A stretch of 64,000 bases of DNA from Brasenia schreberi (Eukaryota; Streptophyta; Magnoliopsida; Nymphaeales; Cabombaceae), in NCBI GenBank assembly GCA_036023115.1, contig JAYKKT010000090.1, positions 29,347,501-29,411,500 of the forward strand, in the 5' to 3' direction. Positions 1-12,214 of this stretch are shown piece after piece; position 1 is the stretch's first letter, and each line of letters starts with the position of its first letter. The position numbers were made by a program, and so were the translations under genes. The notes under the pieces were generated by a model, which was not told the origin of the DNA, made no database searches, and saw only the letters and a list, made by a program, of their open reading frames with translations.

Positions 1-1235
1 ATCCCAACTGATTTTTGGGAGGCTTCTAAATCGTCAAAGTAGTATGAGGCCATGTAATCAGAAATTGACCCACTAGGAAGGAAATAGGTGGGCTGCAAAT
101 AGGTTTACACCATTAAGTTTAATGCAGATGAAACACTAGAAAGGTATAAAGCTCGTCTTGGGCTAAGGGATATAGTTGATCTTATAGAATTGACTATGAC
201 AAAATGTTTGCACTAGTTGCTAAACTATCATCTATTAGAATTCTAATTAGCATAGTTGCCCCAATAAATTGGACATTATGACAATTAGACGTGAAGAATG
301 TATTTTTGCAGGGGGGCTTAACGAAGAAGTGTCCATGAATTTACCTCCAAGATATATAAATAAATCATGAAAAGTTTGCAAGCTGAAAAGGCCATATATG
401 ACGTAAAGAGTCACCACATGCATGGTTTGAAAAGTTCAGCTGGTTATCCTAAGAGTGTTAGTGATCATACCTTGTTTATTAAAAAATGGTAAAACTAACA
501 TTATTACTGGTTTATGTTGATGATATAATTATTACATGGGATGACATTGAAGAAATCGAGAAACTGAAGCGTGAATTACATCCTCTCTTTGACATCAAGG
601 ATCTAGGTAAATTGCATTATTTTCTTGACATTGAAGTGGTCTATTCAGGGAGTGATATCTTTCTAAATCAAAAGAAATACACACTATACTTATTATGTGA
701 GACCAAGATGTTGGAATCCAAGACTATTCACACACCTATTGAAGTAAATCTGAAATTGGAAATGAATGATGGATGTGACAAAGTTGATGTCACAAGATAT
801 CAAAAAACTTGTTAAAAATTTGATATATTTAACTAACACTCATCCTGATATCTCTTATGATGTGGGAATTGTTAGTGTTCCCTCTAAGAAGCATATGGAT
901 GCACTATATCATGAACACACAAATATCGAATTTTATATTGACTGGGCATGTTTGAAGGAAGATAGGAAGTCAATTTCAGGATATGTTTCATTAGTTGGTG
1001 GGAATATAATATCATGAAAAAGCAAAAAACTGACCATAGTGGCCAAATCCACACCAGAAGTCGAGTATAGAGCTATTCCAAAGCAAAAGTCGAGTATAGA
1101 GCTATTGCTTCGAGCATTTATGAGGGAAAATGGTTGCGCTCATTACTTATGGAAATAGGATTTATGATGAAAAATCTTATTTCTACTTCATGAAAGGACG
1201 AAGCATATTCAGATTGACTATCATTATCAAGAAAT
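1..1235 (+). mobile_element. Ty1/copia retrotransposon remnant (RT to RNase H)
   Basis: The plus strand reads a decayed copia polyprotein. The RT core VYVDDIIIT (copia YVDD box) is followed by GKLHYFLDIEV at about 486-815. After a frame change at about 766-815 come the RNase H region (SGYVSLVGGN, near 1000) and KHIQIDYHY near 1200, the usual end of the copia RNase H domain. Frame changes and stops interrupt it, so no functional protein is possible. The 5' part lies outside the window and no LTR was recognised. It sits downstream (transcriptionally) of the last visible FBL4 exon, possibly inside an FBL4 intron. Confidence 0.85.
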
Positions 1236-3988
1236 GAATAAAGGAGAGAGAGTGTGTGTGGCGGCACACCCTATTCATCCATAAATCTTAGTTTTACCTT
1301 CTCGATATTGATTCTTGGCAGAAATTTAACGTGTCCTATCATCATAAGGAATATTATCACCCAATCCAACAACATCATCATCTTCGTCAAACATCTTTAA
1401 ATCATCATTCTATTGTCTCCTCTCAAGTATGCTCTCAATCATTTTTAGGCATTATCATTTAATGGCTTCTGTAATTTCGTAACTCTCCTCGGAGCAACTT
1501 CTTTCTTTCCTAGTTTTAATCATGAAATTTTACCACTAACCACCTTCTCCCAAAACAAATATTTTATATTCAATCTATTTCCCTCAACTGGTGTATCCCA
1601 CTGTCATGCCAGATCATCAGACCGAGATTGGGAGTTCCTAACACCCCTTCCTATCATTTCAATTGAACACTTCAATCTAATAAAAGCTCTTAAAATAAAA
1701 TGGCTTCATAAATCCTCAATCTTCACTTAACACTCAAATAGGGTGTCTCCCACTTCACGAATACAATAAAAATCATCACACACTTCATAACTTCATATAT
1801 TGTCATTCAAAAAAGAAAAAAACAAATAACACAAAAAAACAAATACAAAGAAAAAATTCAAAAAAAACTCAAATGTATACCACAACCCGGGTCAGGAGGC
1901 TTAGACAGACACCGTAGAGCACTTTGGGAGCCTTGAACATCTTGAGAGCCACCGAAGAGCACCTTAGGAGCTTTAAATAAATGTCATAAATCCGCAAAAA
2001 TGTGGGTTTTTGTTTGGCTATTGTCATATTGCTCATATCGCACGATATGGGTTGTATCACACAATATATCCCAATAAGTTATGGGCTGCGATACACAGTG
2101 GTGTACCGTATCGTGGAGTTACAATACAGTGTGATACATATAATATAGGTAAATACACGGTACTTTAGATACATGCCCACATGGTGCAATGATTTTAAAA
2201 TTCTCAAAGAAAAAAAATGAATGAACGTACAGTAATCTGGCAATGACAGATAGTTACTCTAACAAGCAGAAAGTTATCTCCAGGCCTTGAAAGCACAAAG
2301 CTAATTTTATTGAAACATGACCATAAAAGAAGGAAAAGAAGGAACTCTGAATCATCGGACAATGAGCTGTAGCATGTGCCTGTTATTCAAAGTCCATGTT
2401 GAATTATTTGGGGAATAGGAGAGTTATTATTGGGGTTCGATAAAGGACAAAGAGCTCCCTAGCGTCCAAAATAAATGAAAAGGTCAGCAACAGTTTTTTT
2501 TTTATTCTTTTGATTGGGTAAGAGGTCCCAACAGATAGTGGCTGACCACTGAATGGAGAGTTTTGGCTGGCCTGATGATCAGCATACTCCATGGTACTGT
2601 CAATGACCTAAGGTAGGATGGAGATCAAGCAAAGTTGTTTGAATTTCAAGTAACAGAGGATGTTCTCATTGTCATAGCCAACAAACTGCATCAGGTGTAA
2701 GCAAATATTAATGTCTAGCACACAAAAGAGTGTTATTAAAGTAGCCAAAGATCACCAAGTTTTCTTAGATCAAGCTGCTAGCAATGGTACAGTCGGTGGA
2801 AAGCAGGCTAGAATCATAATCAGTAATCAGTAATAAAAACAGAAACCAGTTGTTTCAAAATTGAAAAGGATTCAGAAAGCAGCAAATCAGTAGAAAAAAG
2901 CACATAAATTTGTTTGCAAGGTGATACGTGGGATTCAGGCAAGATAACCAGTATTTTTCCCTTCCATCAGAATACCCAACAAGGACTCTTGAGGACCCAG
3001 GGAAGAAGAATAGAGACTCCTAAGAGAATTAAGAGCTCCCTAGCACAAGGCGTCACAGTTCCCATTCCGGAGTCAAGATTTCTGTGATTGGAAATAGTAA
3101 TTCTCAAAGATTATAGCTTCCCTGACTATACTGTAGGTCCAATGTTTTTCTCGAGCCAAGAGGAGACAACCCGTTACCAACTGCAGAACTCATCGGTTAG
3201 TCAAAAACACATAAGACCACGACCAACATGGTATTTAACTCACAAAACTTCAGTCAATCAGATACCGGTTAATGGTTCCAGACATTTCCCTAGATAGGAG
3301 TAGCCGCAATCTCAAGAACATAGGAACAAAATAAAATACTACTACTAGTAATGATGGCAATTCAAAGGATAGAAAGGGAGCAAGAGACTTGAAGAGATGG
3401 TATTCTGCAAAATGAACGTTTTTGACCTGTCAAATCCACTTCTACACAAAAGAAATGGGGTATAATCTATAGTTACAGACTTCAATACAATGAACATGAA
3501 GCCTAAGAACTTATAAGCAATGGTTTCTACATTTAACATTCATACTACATGAAACCTAAGAACAAAATAGGTTGGATCCATATTGGGGTCACCTCACCTA
3601 TATGTATCCATATCCCGAAGTGTGAGCCTAGTTCTGAATCCATATCCAAATGATCTCAAAGAAGAATCCTGTTTCTAATATGACCGACCATAGCCAGCAG
3701 CTTTATGTCTTCCCAATTTGGTTAAGATCTTGGCAATTCCGTTGGAAAAAGTAAATTGATTAGGGCAGACATGAATCCACAGAGGATCTTATCAAAACCC
3801 TTTTACCTGGATGTGACAAAGATCATACCAGACATGACCATGCTAGTTCCAACTCCCAAAACTGGAACAGACAATAATACGGGTAGGATCGGATAGAACT
3901 TGTAAAACCTCCGAGCTATATCTCCTAGCTATAACATAACGTAGTCTGCCACCCTAAAAATGAAATGCAACAAATAGTTGCTATGTAC
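1236..3988. other. Non-coding stretch, possible FBL4 intron 3
   Basis: AT-rich sequence with only short unrelated reading frames. I looked on the minus strand for the remaining LRR repeats of FBL4 and found none, so this is either intron 3 of that gene or sequence that replaced its 3' half. Confidence 0.5.
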
Positions 3989-5918
3989 CTGTCAGTAAAT
4001 TTCTGGAAACTGAATAAAGCCAATAACTCCAATGAAGAGCAGTATGTGCCGACAGCTAGCAAAGCATTATCTGTAACATTTATGCACTGCAACTTCAAGG
4101 CTTTCAAGGATGAACATCCTTTGGCTACAGCAACTACACCATGATCTCTCACGTTTTCTGAATCCAGTTGGAGGCTCTCGAGATTGGTGCAATGTGAACC
4201 AATAGTTTCCATTGAAATATCTGTTATTTTTGCACAAGTTGCAACACCAAGAACCTTCAATGACTTGCCAACACCAACAGTTAACTCAATCAAACCCTTA
4301 TCAGTCAAACCCTCACAAAAGCGCAAGTTAAGATCTTCAAGTTTCTTACAGAATTGGCCTACAGCGGCAAGACCATGATCCCCTACATAGCAACCCTGGA
4401 CGTACAAAGGATGAAGAAAACAATAGTAAGACCTGAAAGTTTCACAAAGCGGGGATAAAGTTTTATCAGACACCCGATACTTTTTCAAGCAAAGTAAAGA
4501 TTGTAAGGGATTCTGGCAATTACACACTTAATATGAGCTAACACCTTGTACTTTTTCTTTTCTGTGGTTTCAACGCCAGTTCCAGGAGTAAGATGAGAGA
4601 TATATGAAATTGGTTACTTGCTAGCAAATCATTCGGCATCAGTATAGTTCACAGCAGCAAATATTGCAGTAATTATAGATATTATTATGTTTGTGAACTA
4701 CATACAAGGGTGTAAATTGTAATACAGTAAAAGTGAAGGGTATGCTGCCTTCAACTCTTTCCAATTAACGAACTCTCCAATTTATCGAAACTAACTCAAA
4801 TTAACTGTTACACTACATACATTGATAAGAGAATGTGGTAAACGTCATTCCATGTGCAGCAAAATCTTACTGTAGAAACTAAATCCTCAAGGCGAGTATT
4901 TTACGAGGGGTTGCAGCAAAACTCTTCAATTTAACACGTAGAGAAAAACTTGCACGGAGAAGAACTTCTCAAGGTTATATAGTGCAAGGAACAACTTAAA
5001 GTAGCAATAAAAGGAAATACCTGCAAATCTAAAGCCCTTAGGCCTCTACAGCTCTCTGCTATGGACTTCAATCCCGCATCGGTCACTGAAGAGCACCATA
5101 TTAAACTTAGCTTCTCAAGTTTGGGGCAACCTTTCCCAAGGTCTGCCAATCCTGTGTTAGATAAACTGCAAAGTTCAAGTTCAGACTCAGAACTACTCTC
5201 TGCGGCATTGGGAAGTCTTGAAGAAGCCTGTGCTTTGTGAGTGTTGCTTCGACCTAATCTCTGCACGGGAAAGTCTGTATCATGCAAAATAATAAAGCAT
5301 GCAATGGAAAAAAGCGATGCAAAACTTGCGTTGAACTTGTCGTTTCATTTCATTTAAACCAGTTTTCATAACAAATTCTGGTAATGGCAACAAACAATTT
5401 GACTCTGACAACCCAAACTCACTGAATTTTCATCCCAAAACCAGCATAAACGCAATAACATCATTGACCAAACACGAATTTTAATTCGGCGGTGCTTCCT
5501 TAGCCGCATTCTCCCAACTACATTTGACAATTTTCAGATCCGAAAAAGATGAACCAAGAAGCCCTATCCGCGAGGAATCGGGAAGGAGGATTACCGATTT
5601 GAAATGCCGTCCACGTCCACGGGCACGGTGACTCCGGATGGGAAACAGCGTCTTTAACTGGACGTTAACCGGCAGCCGCTCATCAATGTACACGTTTCTC
5701 AGATCGGCGAACCGTTTCACGAGGACGGACGTGCATGCGTCAGGGTTCCCCGACGCACCGATCCGGATAGTGTCGCGCGTCTCACTCTCGAGTCTGTGCC
5801 ACCTCTTGCACACGAGCGAACAAGCATCTCGATCGGATTTCCGGCCGTCTAGGCACCGAAAGATCTCGACGATGAGCTCGTCGGGAATTATTGTGTTGAT
5901 CAAATTCTGGCCCCTCAT
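3989..5918 (-). CDS. FBL4: F-box/LRR-repeat protein 4 (FBL4-like), 5' part only
   Basis: Substrate-recognition subunit of an SCF E3 ubiquitin ligase, by family. Three exons join in frame. Exon 1 is 5918-5595 (108 codons, starts MRGQNLINT), exon 2 is 5260-5021 (80 codons) and exon 3 is 4395-3989 (135 codons plus 2 nt). All have GT-AG borders. Residues 8-45 carry the F-box (IPDELIVEIFRCL, then DACSLVCKRWHRLE). Exons 2-3 carry LRR_CC repeats such as LEKLSLIWCSSVTDAGL and LEDLNLRFCEGLTDKGL. The start is Met at 5918 rather than six codons upstream because FBL4 proteins begin MRG. The visible 323 residues are about half of the roughly 610-aa family length. Exon 3 ends at FTD plus AG with a good donor, so more exons should follow, but none is in the window. 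Confidence 0.9.
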
Positions 5919-5970
5919 TCTTCTGCAGTTCCGCACAAAGAAAGATAGAGAAAGATGTTCAATGGCGATT

Positions 5971-5980
5971 TCTAGGGTTT
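5971..5980 (-). promoter_or_regulatory. Telo-box-like motif upstream of FBL4
   Basis: AAACCCTAGA on the minus strand, about 55 bp before the FBL4 start codon. Teloboxes (AAACCCTA) are frequent near plant transcription starts. Function here is inferred from motif and position only. Confidence 0.4.
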
Positions 5981-6462
5981 CATGGATGAGGGCGGAGGAA
6001 TTGGGTGCACGTAAGAAACCCGCGAAGAGAAGCGATATAAGAGGGAGATGGAGAGAGTTCTACATTTAACCCGCGAAGCAAACGGCACGCGCACGTTATT
6101 TTGAAAATTTCGAGCTTCGTCCGTCCTGGAGCTGCCAATACAAAGAAAACTGGTATGACACAACTTCGTAATTCTTTCATGCTTCGTTTTGTCTCTCCTG
6201 AGGCTTTGTTTTCTTAGAGAAAACAGGCAACTGTTCGTGTTTATATATATATATATATGAAAAGTTGTAAATGCAGAATGTCTTTCCCGTTTCCCGTATA
6301 TACTGTTGCATAAATATCTCTGTCGTTTAATTTTTTACATCTAGATTTGAGTTAAAACTATCATTATATTTTTATACTTTATATTAGATGTTAAGTAACT
6401 CAAATTCCTGTTAGTCGATCAAATGATACAATTTAAACACCATGCAGCTATGACTCCATTGC

Positions 6463-6510
<48 letters not shown>
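6463..6510. repeat. (TA)n-(GA)n compound microsatellite
   Basis: Dinucleotide TA run passing directly into a GA run. Confidence 0.9.
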
Positions 6511-6513
<3 letters not shown>

Positions 6514-6743
6514 CAGGGTGGTATTAAATACGTAAAAAATTTCAATACACTTTTTCATAAGCATCTTTATCATTCAATTGAGGGGATAAAACTAAAAAAA
6601 ATTAAAGTATCATATGCATTAAATATAAAATACAAAATATAACAATATTTTCAACTCATATCTCTACCGTTCATCGTGTCAATTGAATATTAAAATATTT
6701 ATATAAGATTATACATCAAAAGGCATTATGTATTTAGTACGAC

Positions 6744-6746
<3 letters not shown>

Positions 6747-6832
<86 letters not shown>
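6747..6832. repeat. (TA)n-(TG)n compound microsatellite
   Basis: About 60 bp of TA repeats followed by about 24 bp of TG repeats. Confidence 0.95.
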
Positions 6833-6834
<2 letters not shown>

Positions 6835-7659
6835 GAGGGAAAGGAGAGGAAAGAGAAAAGTGACAAAAGCATCCATCCAACTATACTCAAATCTACTTAA
6901 ATATTTTTAAGTTTTGATTGACATGATCAACAGTGAAAACAAGTTTATTAAATATTTTTTTTGTTTTACCGCTTCAACCGTTCATCTTAAACGTTAATGT
7001 TTGAGGTGACCAAATTGATTTTAACATAAATGAGGTGTGTTCAATTGTTCATGTCAAAAATTGAATGCTTGAAATGATAAAATGGATTTTAGCATAAATA
7101 AGGTATGCACATAGACTATGTTCTCTCTATATATATAACACATGCATGTATGTATATATAGAAAGAGATGTATGTGTGTACACTTAATTGAACTGAGCCA
7201 TCCATTGACAGTTCGTTTTCCGGTATGTGCATGAACCTCTCGCTCTTTTTCTTTATGAGCCAAAACTGAAAAAAACATACCTTCATTTACCTTCGTGCCA
7301 ACTTAAAATTATGAAATATCTTGGTCAGTTCGTGTCGAGATTGTGTTGGGAAAATTGATTCGGAAGCTACTAAACAATCTTTTTCTAGGTCCTTTGGGAT
7401 GTGGGCATCGAGACAAAGTACCTCTTCGGTCAACAGTTCTACTCAGTCACAAAATACAGGAACGCGTATGGAACCCGGAGATGGCGAACTCAAGAAAATT
7501 TCAAATTTGGGTGAAGTGCATGTTTCACCTTGCCCCAAAATAGATCCGTCACGGGCTCGTGATAGGCTATGACATTTGGTTCCTGCATGAACCTTTATGC
7601 ACCAAGATAGATTTCTCTTTTATAAATATTGCAGATGGAGATTTGTAGGTGAAAGATCA

Positions 7660-7810
7660 CATGGATGAGTGGATTTGAAGCTCTAGTTAACGCATCGGAT
7701 ATTCTTGAAGCTAAACTTGTGATTATTCACAATGGTCTATCCTTAGTCTTGACAGAGGATTTAAAAGTCTTTGGGGCGAAACAATTTCGATGGATGCAAC
7801 GCAACTATTT
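7660..7810 (+). pseudogene. Possible RNase H-like (RVT_3) fragment of a retroelement
   Basis: The peptide SDILEAKLVIIHNGLSLVL resembles the region of retroelement RNase H domains that reads roughly EAELxAIxxGL. It is a short piece, with no catalytic residues before it in the same frame and unrelated sequence after it. This is a weak call from pattern alone. The surrounding 7321-8120 has open frames but no other recognisable domain. Confidence 0.25.
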
Positions 7811-8120
7811 ACAAAGTCATGTGGGACCCGTTATTTGCAAGACAATGAATACTGCAATCCATTTGCTTTTTATTCAATTTATATATTTTGATGCATTACT
7901 TGAAATTTGGTCGTCCTTTATTTTTCTTTTGGTGTTTTTTGCAGTAATACACGACATTCATTCTGAATATGCATACGCTGTACACCCTTGTAGAATGATC
8001 TTTAGATTTCGCTTTTACAACACCATAAGTACGGGACCTTTTGATTGGTTGGTCTTAGAAATAGGATCCTTGTCTATACACTTTCAATGGGCACTAACTA
8101 ACCTCACCATAAGAAAATGA

Positions 8121-10219
8121 GGCGCCCCTTTCACAACAGGGGATAAAGGCAATATAGATTGCTGAACTAAGGCCACTGCAACCTTCTAGCTTTTCCATCT
8201 CTTCAAAGGTTTATGTCCCTTTGCTAAAGGGAAAAACACGTTTTCGTCACTTTGTTCCACTTCTGTCTGTTTTGTTTACAAGCTTAACTATGATTAAATT
8301 GAATCCAAAACCCGAAAAAAAGAAGCTTTCTACCATTTCCAGTCGGATCAGCTACACAGGTTCTTAGGCCATTATATTATATTAGCAAAAGAGCTGTGCA
8401 ATGGTAGGATAAAGTTTTATTGTTTTTTCCCAATACTTTTTGAGGGCTTTCATAGCTCCTTTAAGAACCTTTCCTAATATTAAAACCATCTTAAGCATGT
8501 GGCTTATAAGTTCGACTCATCCAGCTTTAGTATAAATTTAACATCTGCTTTCGTATAAAATAGCTCGTGTGTGCTTGCAAGCTGGAATTGCGTGTACAGG
8601 GTTCTCAGAGATGTGAAAATGGCTATCATTCTAGTGTTCAAAATGGATTTGATTCTCGACAGTGCTCGCGTCCCAGTGGTTGTAGTTGTGGAGAGTTACT
8701 TCCTATACGTATAGTAGAAAACATGTTAAACGTGGCTCGCTTACCTTCCTGTGACCTGCACCGGTATGATACTTGTATTGGAACCCGAGTTATGCATCAA
8801 TGCAGCTCTCAAGATCAGCCCATTAGACAAGTCATGCACGGGCAATCATCCAGTCCAGCACATTATCTTTCCACATTAAAAAATTTCGCATCCTGGATCT
8901 TTCTCAACTGAATAATACATGTAACTCAGAACTCCCATATTGTTGCATGCAACTAACTGTAATAAGATTCGCACATTCGATTCCGAATCCATGAAATGAA
9001 ACCATCCACCATATAGCAAAAACCGTGCATATGAAATGAAATTACTTTCACAACTGATTACGCCCCGTGGCACAGCAGTGGCGGACTACAGGATATGACA
9101 ACGTCAAAAATCACGTATACCAAATTATAATACTTTTTTTTTCCAAAATTTGTCATTCACTAATAAAATATTAATTGATCAATATTCCTATTTAGCTTGA
9201 CACAGCACTAAATTAATTGCCAATTGAGAATTATTTAAAATGATTAAGTATTCAGCCGCACTCAGGAGAAATATGGCATTCAGTGTCCAAATATTGAACA
9301 TGTGCGCGGTACCGTAATAGAAGTTCTCCTGAGAGGCCAGTTCAGGGGAAATTTAAGATAAATACAAACCCTGAGATAAAGATTCAAAACAATTGAAGCC
9401 TAAAATTCAATGCTGCAAAGGCACAAGGCAACGTTTTGTAGTGATCCCAAGTTTACTCTTGTTAAATTTCTATTGGAGTAAGAATGCTTCCAAGTATGTC
9501 CCATTTGACAATTAAAGGTATTCAGTAGCCTAGTGAAACTGCAGTTGCCGGTAGCTTGGTTGTCTAAGCAAGTAGGTCTCCTATTAGCTATTTGATTGTG
9601 CCAAGTATGAAGGTCCTACGAACGGACTTTATGGGTGAACAATGTCACAGAGATCTAGTTCCATTCCATGTTCTTGTTCGCAGTAATGAAAAGCGAAATT
9701 GGTCTTTGATGCAACTGAGCTTTGATGCAGCCCAGCTGAATGAAGTCAAGTCCTGCTACTTTTCTGAATATGCCATTTGTTGTACATAAGACAGACGTTC
9801 TAGTTATTTACTTCAGGGTCTATTTATTACGACAGCTTGTCACAACCTTGTACCTTTAGTTGTTGGCCTCCATTTTGTTATGGGCTACCATATGGAAATC
9901 AGTCCATCGGAGATGATTTCTAGAAAGGAAAACTCTTATTTCAGATTTAGTCATCGTCTTACTTTGGCCCTGGTTGTGCATGTGATAGATCCACTTATCT
10001 AGGTTGAGTGCTGTTTGTTGTGCCTCATAAGTCTTGAAGTTGACTTCTGCTTGTCCTTTGGTTCACGTTTTCCTTCTCTAGTCAAGCTAGACGATCACTT
10101 CCTTCATTGAATAGATCAGCATTGTTTTGCCTGTGACGCTGTTTCCATTTCCATGCTCTTTATGATTTGCTCGTACCGACCCCCTTTTGACCCTTCCCTT
10201 GTAGGCTTGTAGCCCAGAC
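8121..10219. other. Unassigned intergenic region
   Basis: Several short open frames (8567-8911 and 9592-9789 on plus) show no recognisable domain, start context or splice partners. I see no RNA gene or transposon ends. It could hold a non-coding transcript, but nothing in the sequence proves it. Confidence 0.4.
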
Positions 10220-10460
10220 AAGTGCTTATTGACGGTCGAGTTCTGATAGATTCTATCATCAGTCCTCAACATTATCATAAGCTAAATTTATTTGGGCTTG
10301 CTCTACCACTCTTTTTCTTTTGGTTTTTTGTCTGCCCTCGCAAACAGTAGGGCAGCCCAACAATGGGACCTTAGTTTTTTTCAATACGCATCGAAAATGA
10401 TTTGGTTTTGCACTGCCACTGTTTTGCTCTGGTTCCTTTTCAGGCAAAGCAAGTGCATGG
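10220..10460. repeat. Triplicated non-coding element, copy 1
   Basis: Begins AAGTGCTTATTGACGG and ends near AAGCAAGTGCATGG. It shares with copies 2 and 3 a nearly invariant 5' core, CATCATCAGTC, a TAAGCTAAATTTATTTG block and a small hairpin (CTGCCCT ... AGGGCAG in this copy). In the minus frame it ends AYDNVED then stop, as in copy 2. Identity and transcribed strand are unknown. Confidence 0.75.
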
Positions 10461-10749
10461 TAGGTCAAAAGTTTAGAGCCAGTCTTATGTTTTATGAATG
10501 TATAGTTATTGTCTTCGTTTCTAGTCTGATGCCTTGAATCCATCGAATTGGATCAGTGTGTTTACTGATAGGTTTCCGGAACAAAATATATGCATGCACT
10601 TACCATGTTTCAGTTATCCTTGGTCATTGAAATTACATATCAGGAATCAATTTGAAAGGACAGCATGCTGACTTTTGCTGATTGCATGGTTGCATTCTGT
10701 TTGATGTGGTCAATTATGTTCCCTTATCAACCCATCCTTATAATCCATG

Positions 10750-10990
10750 AAAGTGCTTATTGACGGCCGAGTTCTGACAAAATTCCATCATCAGTCCTCA
10801 ACATTATCGTAAGCTATATTTATTTGTGTTTGCCCTGCAATTCTTTTGCTTTGAGTTTTTCTCTCTGGCCTCACAAGTGCAGGGTGGCTCAAGAATGATT
10901 GCCATAAGTTTTTCTTTTCGTCTAAAATGACTTGGTTTTGCATTGCCATTCTTTGACTTGGTTCTTTTCCTGGCATAGCAAGTGCATGTG
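10750..10990. repeat. Triplicated non-coding element, copy 2
   Basis: Same core as copy 1 with a single change (GACGGCCGAG for GACGGTCGAG), starting 530 bp downstream. Similarity continues through GGTTTTGCATTGCCA to AGCAAGTGCATG, so the conserved unit is about 240 bp. The sequence between the copies is unrelated. Confidence 0.75.
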
Positions 10991-11297
10991 AGACAACAGT
11001 TTGGATCATCATTCCGTTTTCCAACATATTGTTGTTCTCTTCATTCCCTTGTCTGCTGTTATGCTAATCTAGCAAGTAAGGACATCATGGCCACAGCCCA
11101 GTTATGTATGGGAAAGAATACAGTTCACCTCTCACCATGTTTGGGCTATACTTTTCTTTGGTCATCAAAACATACCACCAAAGGTTGGCATGGTTTTCTG
11201 AGGCTTTTTATTTCTCTTTTTTTGGATGCATTTATGTTTCCCATATCCTGTTTGATGTTCTGAGTTAGTCTTGCTTTTCAACATATTCCATAACAAT

Positions 11298-11450
11298 AAG
11301 TGCTTATTGACGGTCGAGTTCTGATGGCCCCATCATCAGTCAACGTTTTCATAAGCTAAATTGATTTGGGTTTGTTCTGCCGTTACTCTGCTCTTGGTTT
11401 TTGCTCTGCCTGTGCAAGTTCAGGACAGCCCAATAATGAATACCTTAGTT
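11298..11450. repeat. Triplicated non-coding element, copy 3 (shorter)
   Basis: Starts 548 bp after copy 2 with the same AAGTGCTTATTGACGG core. It keeps CATCATCAGTC, a shortened AACGTTTTCATAAGC block and a hairpin CTGCCTG ... CAGGACAG. Similarity fades after AGCCCAATAATGAATACCTTAG. Confidence 0.7.
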
Positions 11451-12056
11451 TTATATCTTCTAATTACTTGTTATCTTATTTTCTCTGCTCCAACTAATCA
11501 GATTGACTAGGTCAAATCTCTCATGTGGGGGAGAATTAGGTCACGTGTTTGTCTGCATTTTCCTCATTTCTTTTGTCAAACTGACATACCAGGAGTGACT
11601 TTTGCACTACTTAAATGCGCATGTGGTTGCACAAACATGCATATTTGCACGTGCTGCACTGTATCCCCCGTGCGGCAACAAAGTGTTGAGAGTAGGTTGG
11701 TTAAAATTTAGAACCGGGGTTTCTCTTCCTTAAATATTCTGTATTTTTAATCTTGTATATTACTTGTTGGTTACTTATATTGTTATTTTGTTATTGTTTG
11801 TTTTCTTTTTCTTGGTAGGCCTTTGCCCAACAGGCTTAAGCTTTTTGGGTGCAGAATTCTAGCCTAAAAGTCGTTACTTTGTGTTCAATCACTTGGTTAA
11901 GCATATTTTGGTTTTAACTTGTGAACTTTGGAAATATTTCAGGATTGATTTTTCAGAATATAGAATGCGTATTTTCACCTTGGGACTTCTTGTGCTTGCA
12001 TCTGACCCATCTATAGGGACATTTTTGTTTATTCATGTTGTGGTTGTGTTTTGGTT
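11451..12056. other. Unassigned intergenic region
   Basis: T-rich sequence with no coding region, RNA gene or repeat that I can support. Confidence 0.4.
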
Positions 12057-12214
12057 AGCCCGGATAAAGGAGGAGGGTTGCGATAGACTTCCAGCAGCCA
12101 GCTAAAAACTTTGTCAGATTCCACAAATTATGGTAAGATACTGTGGAAACAAAGAATCCATGCAACCAACCTCATCTAGTATGGAAAAAGGCTTAGTTGC
12201 TGTTTGTTGTTTGT
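12057..12214 (+). mobile_element. Miniature LINE derivative: RTE 5' end fused to 3' end
   Basis: The first 75 bp or so (AGCCCGGATAAAGGAGGAGG onward) match the 5' terminus of the full-length RTE LINE at 59622-62888. The next 85 bp or so (GTGGAAACAAAGAATCCATG to AAAAAGGCTTAGTTGCTG) match its 3' terminus, including the TTG-rich tail. About 3 kb between them is absent. This is either a deletion product or a non-autonomous short element using the LINE termini. Confidence 0.8.

Larger units (their letters stand above)
5981..7320. other. FBL4 upstream region with microsatellites
   Basis: No credible coding region. It holds (TA)n at 6243-6258, (TA)n followed by (GA)n at 6463-6510 and a long (TA)n/(TG)n tract at 6747-6832. 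Short reading frames here are simple-repeat artefacts. Confidence 0.6.

Noticed and set aside
6728..6910. 60-codon frame of repeated YI residues
   Set aside because: It is the translation of a (TA)n/(TG)n microsatellite; the similar frame at 37156-37440 is the same kind of artefact.
10259..11027. Minus-strand frames in the triplicated element as protein-coding genes
   Set aside because: Upstream parts of the frames do not align between copies, no start or splice context is convincing, and nucleotide conservation continues past the stop. Kept only as a low-interest finding.
10220..11450. C/D-box snoRNA cluster
   Set aside because: TGATGA occurs on the minus strand of each copy, but no CTGA D box follows at a suitable distance and no terminal stem is formed.
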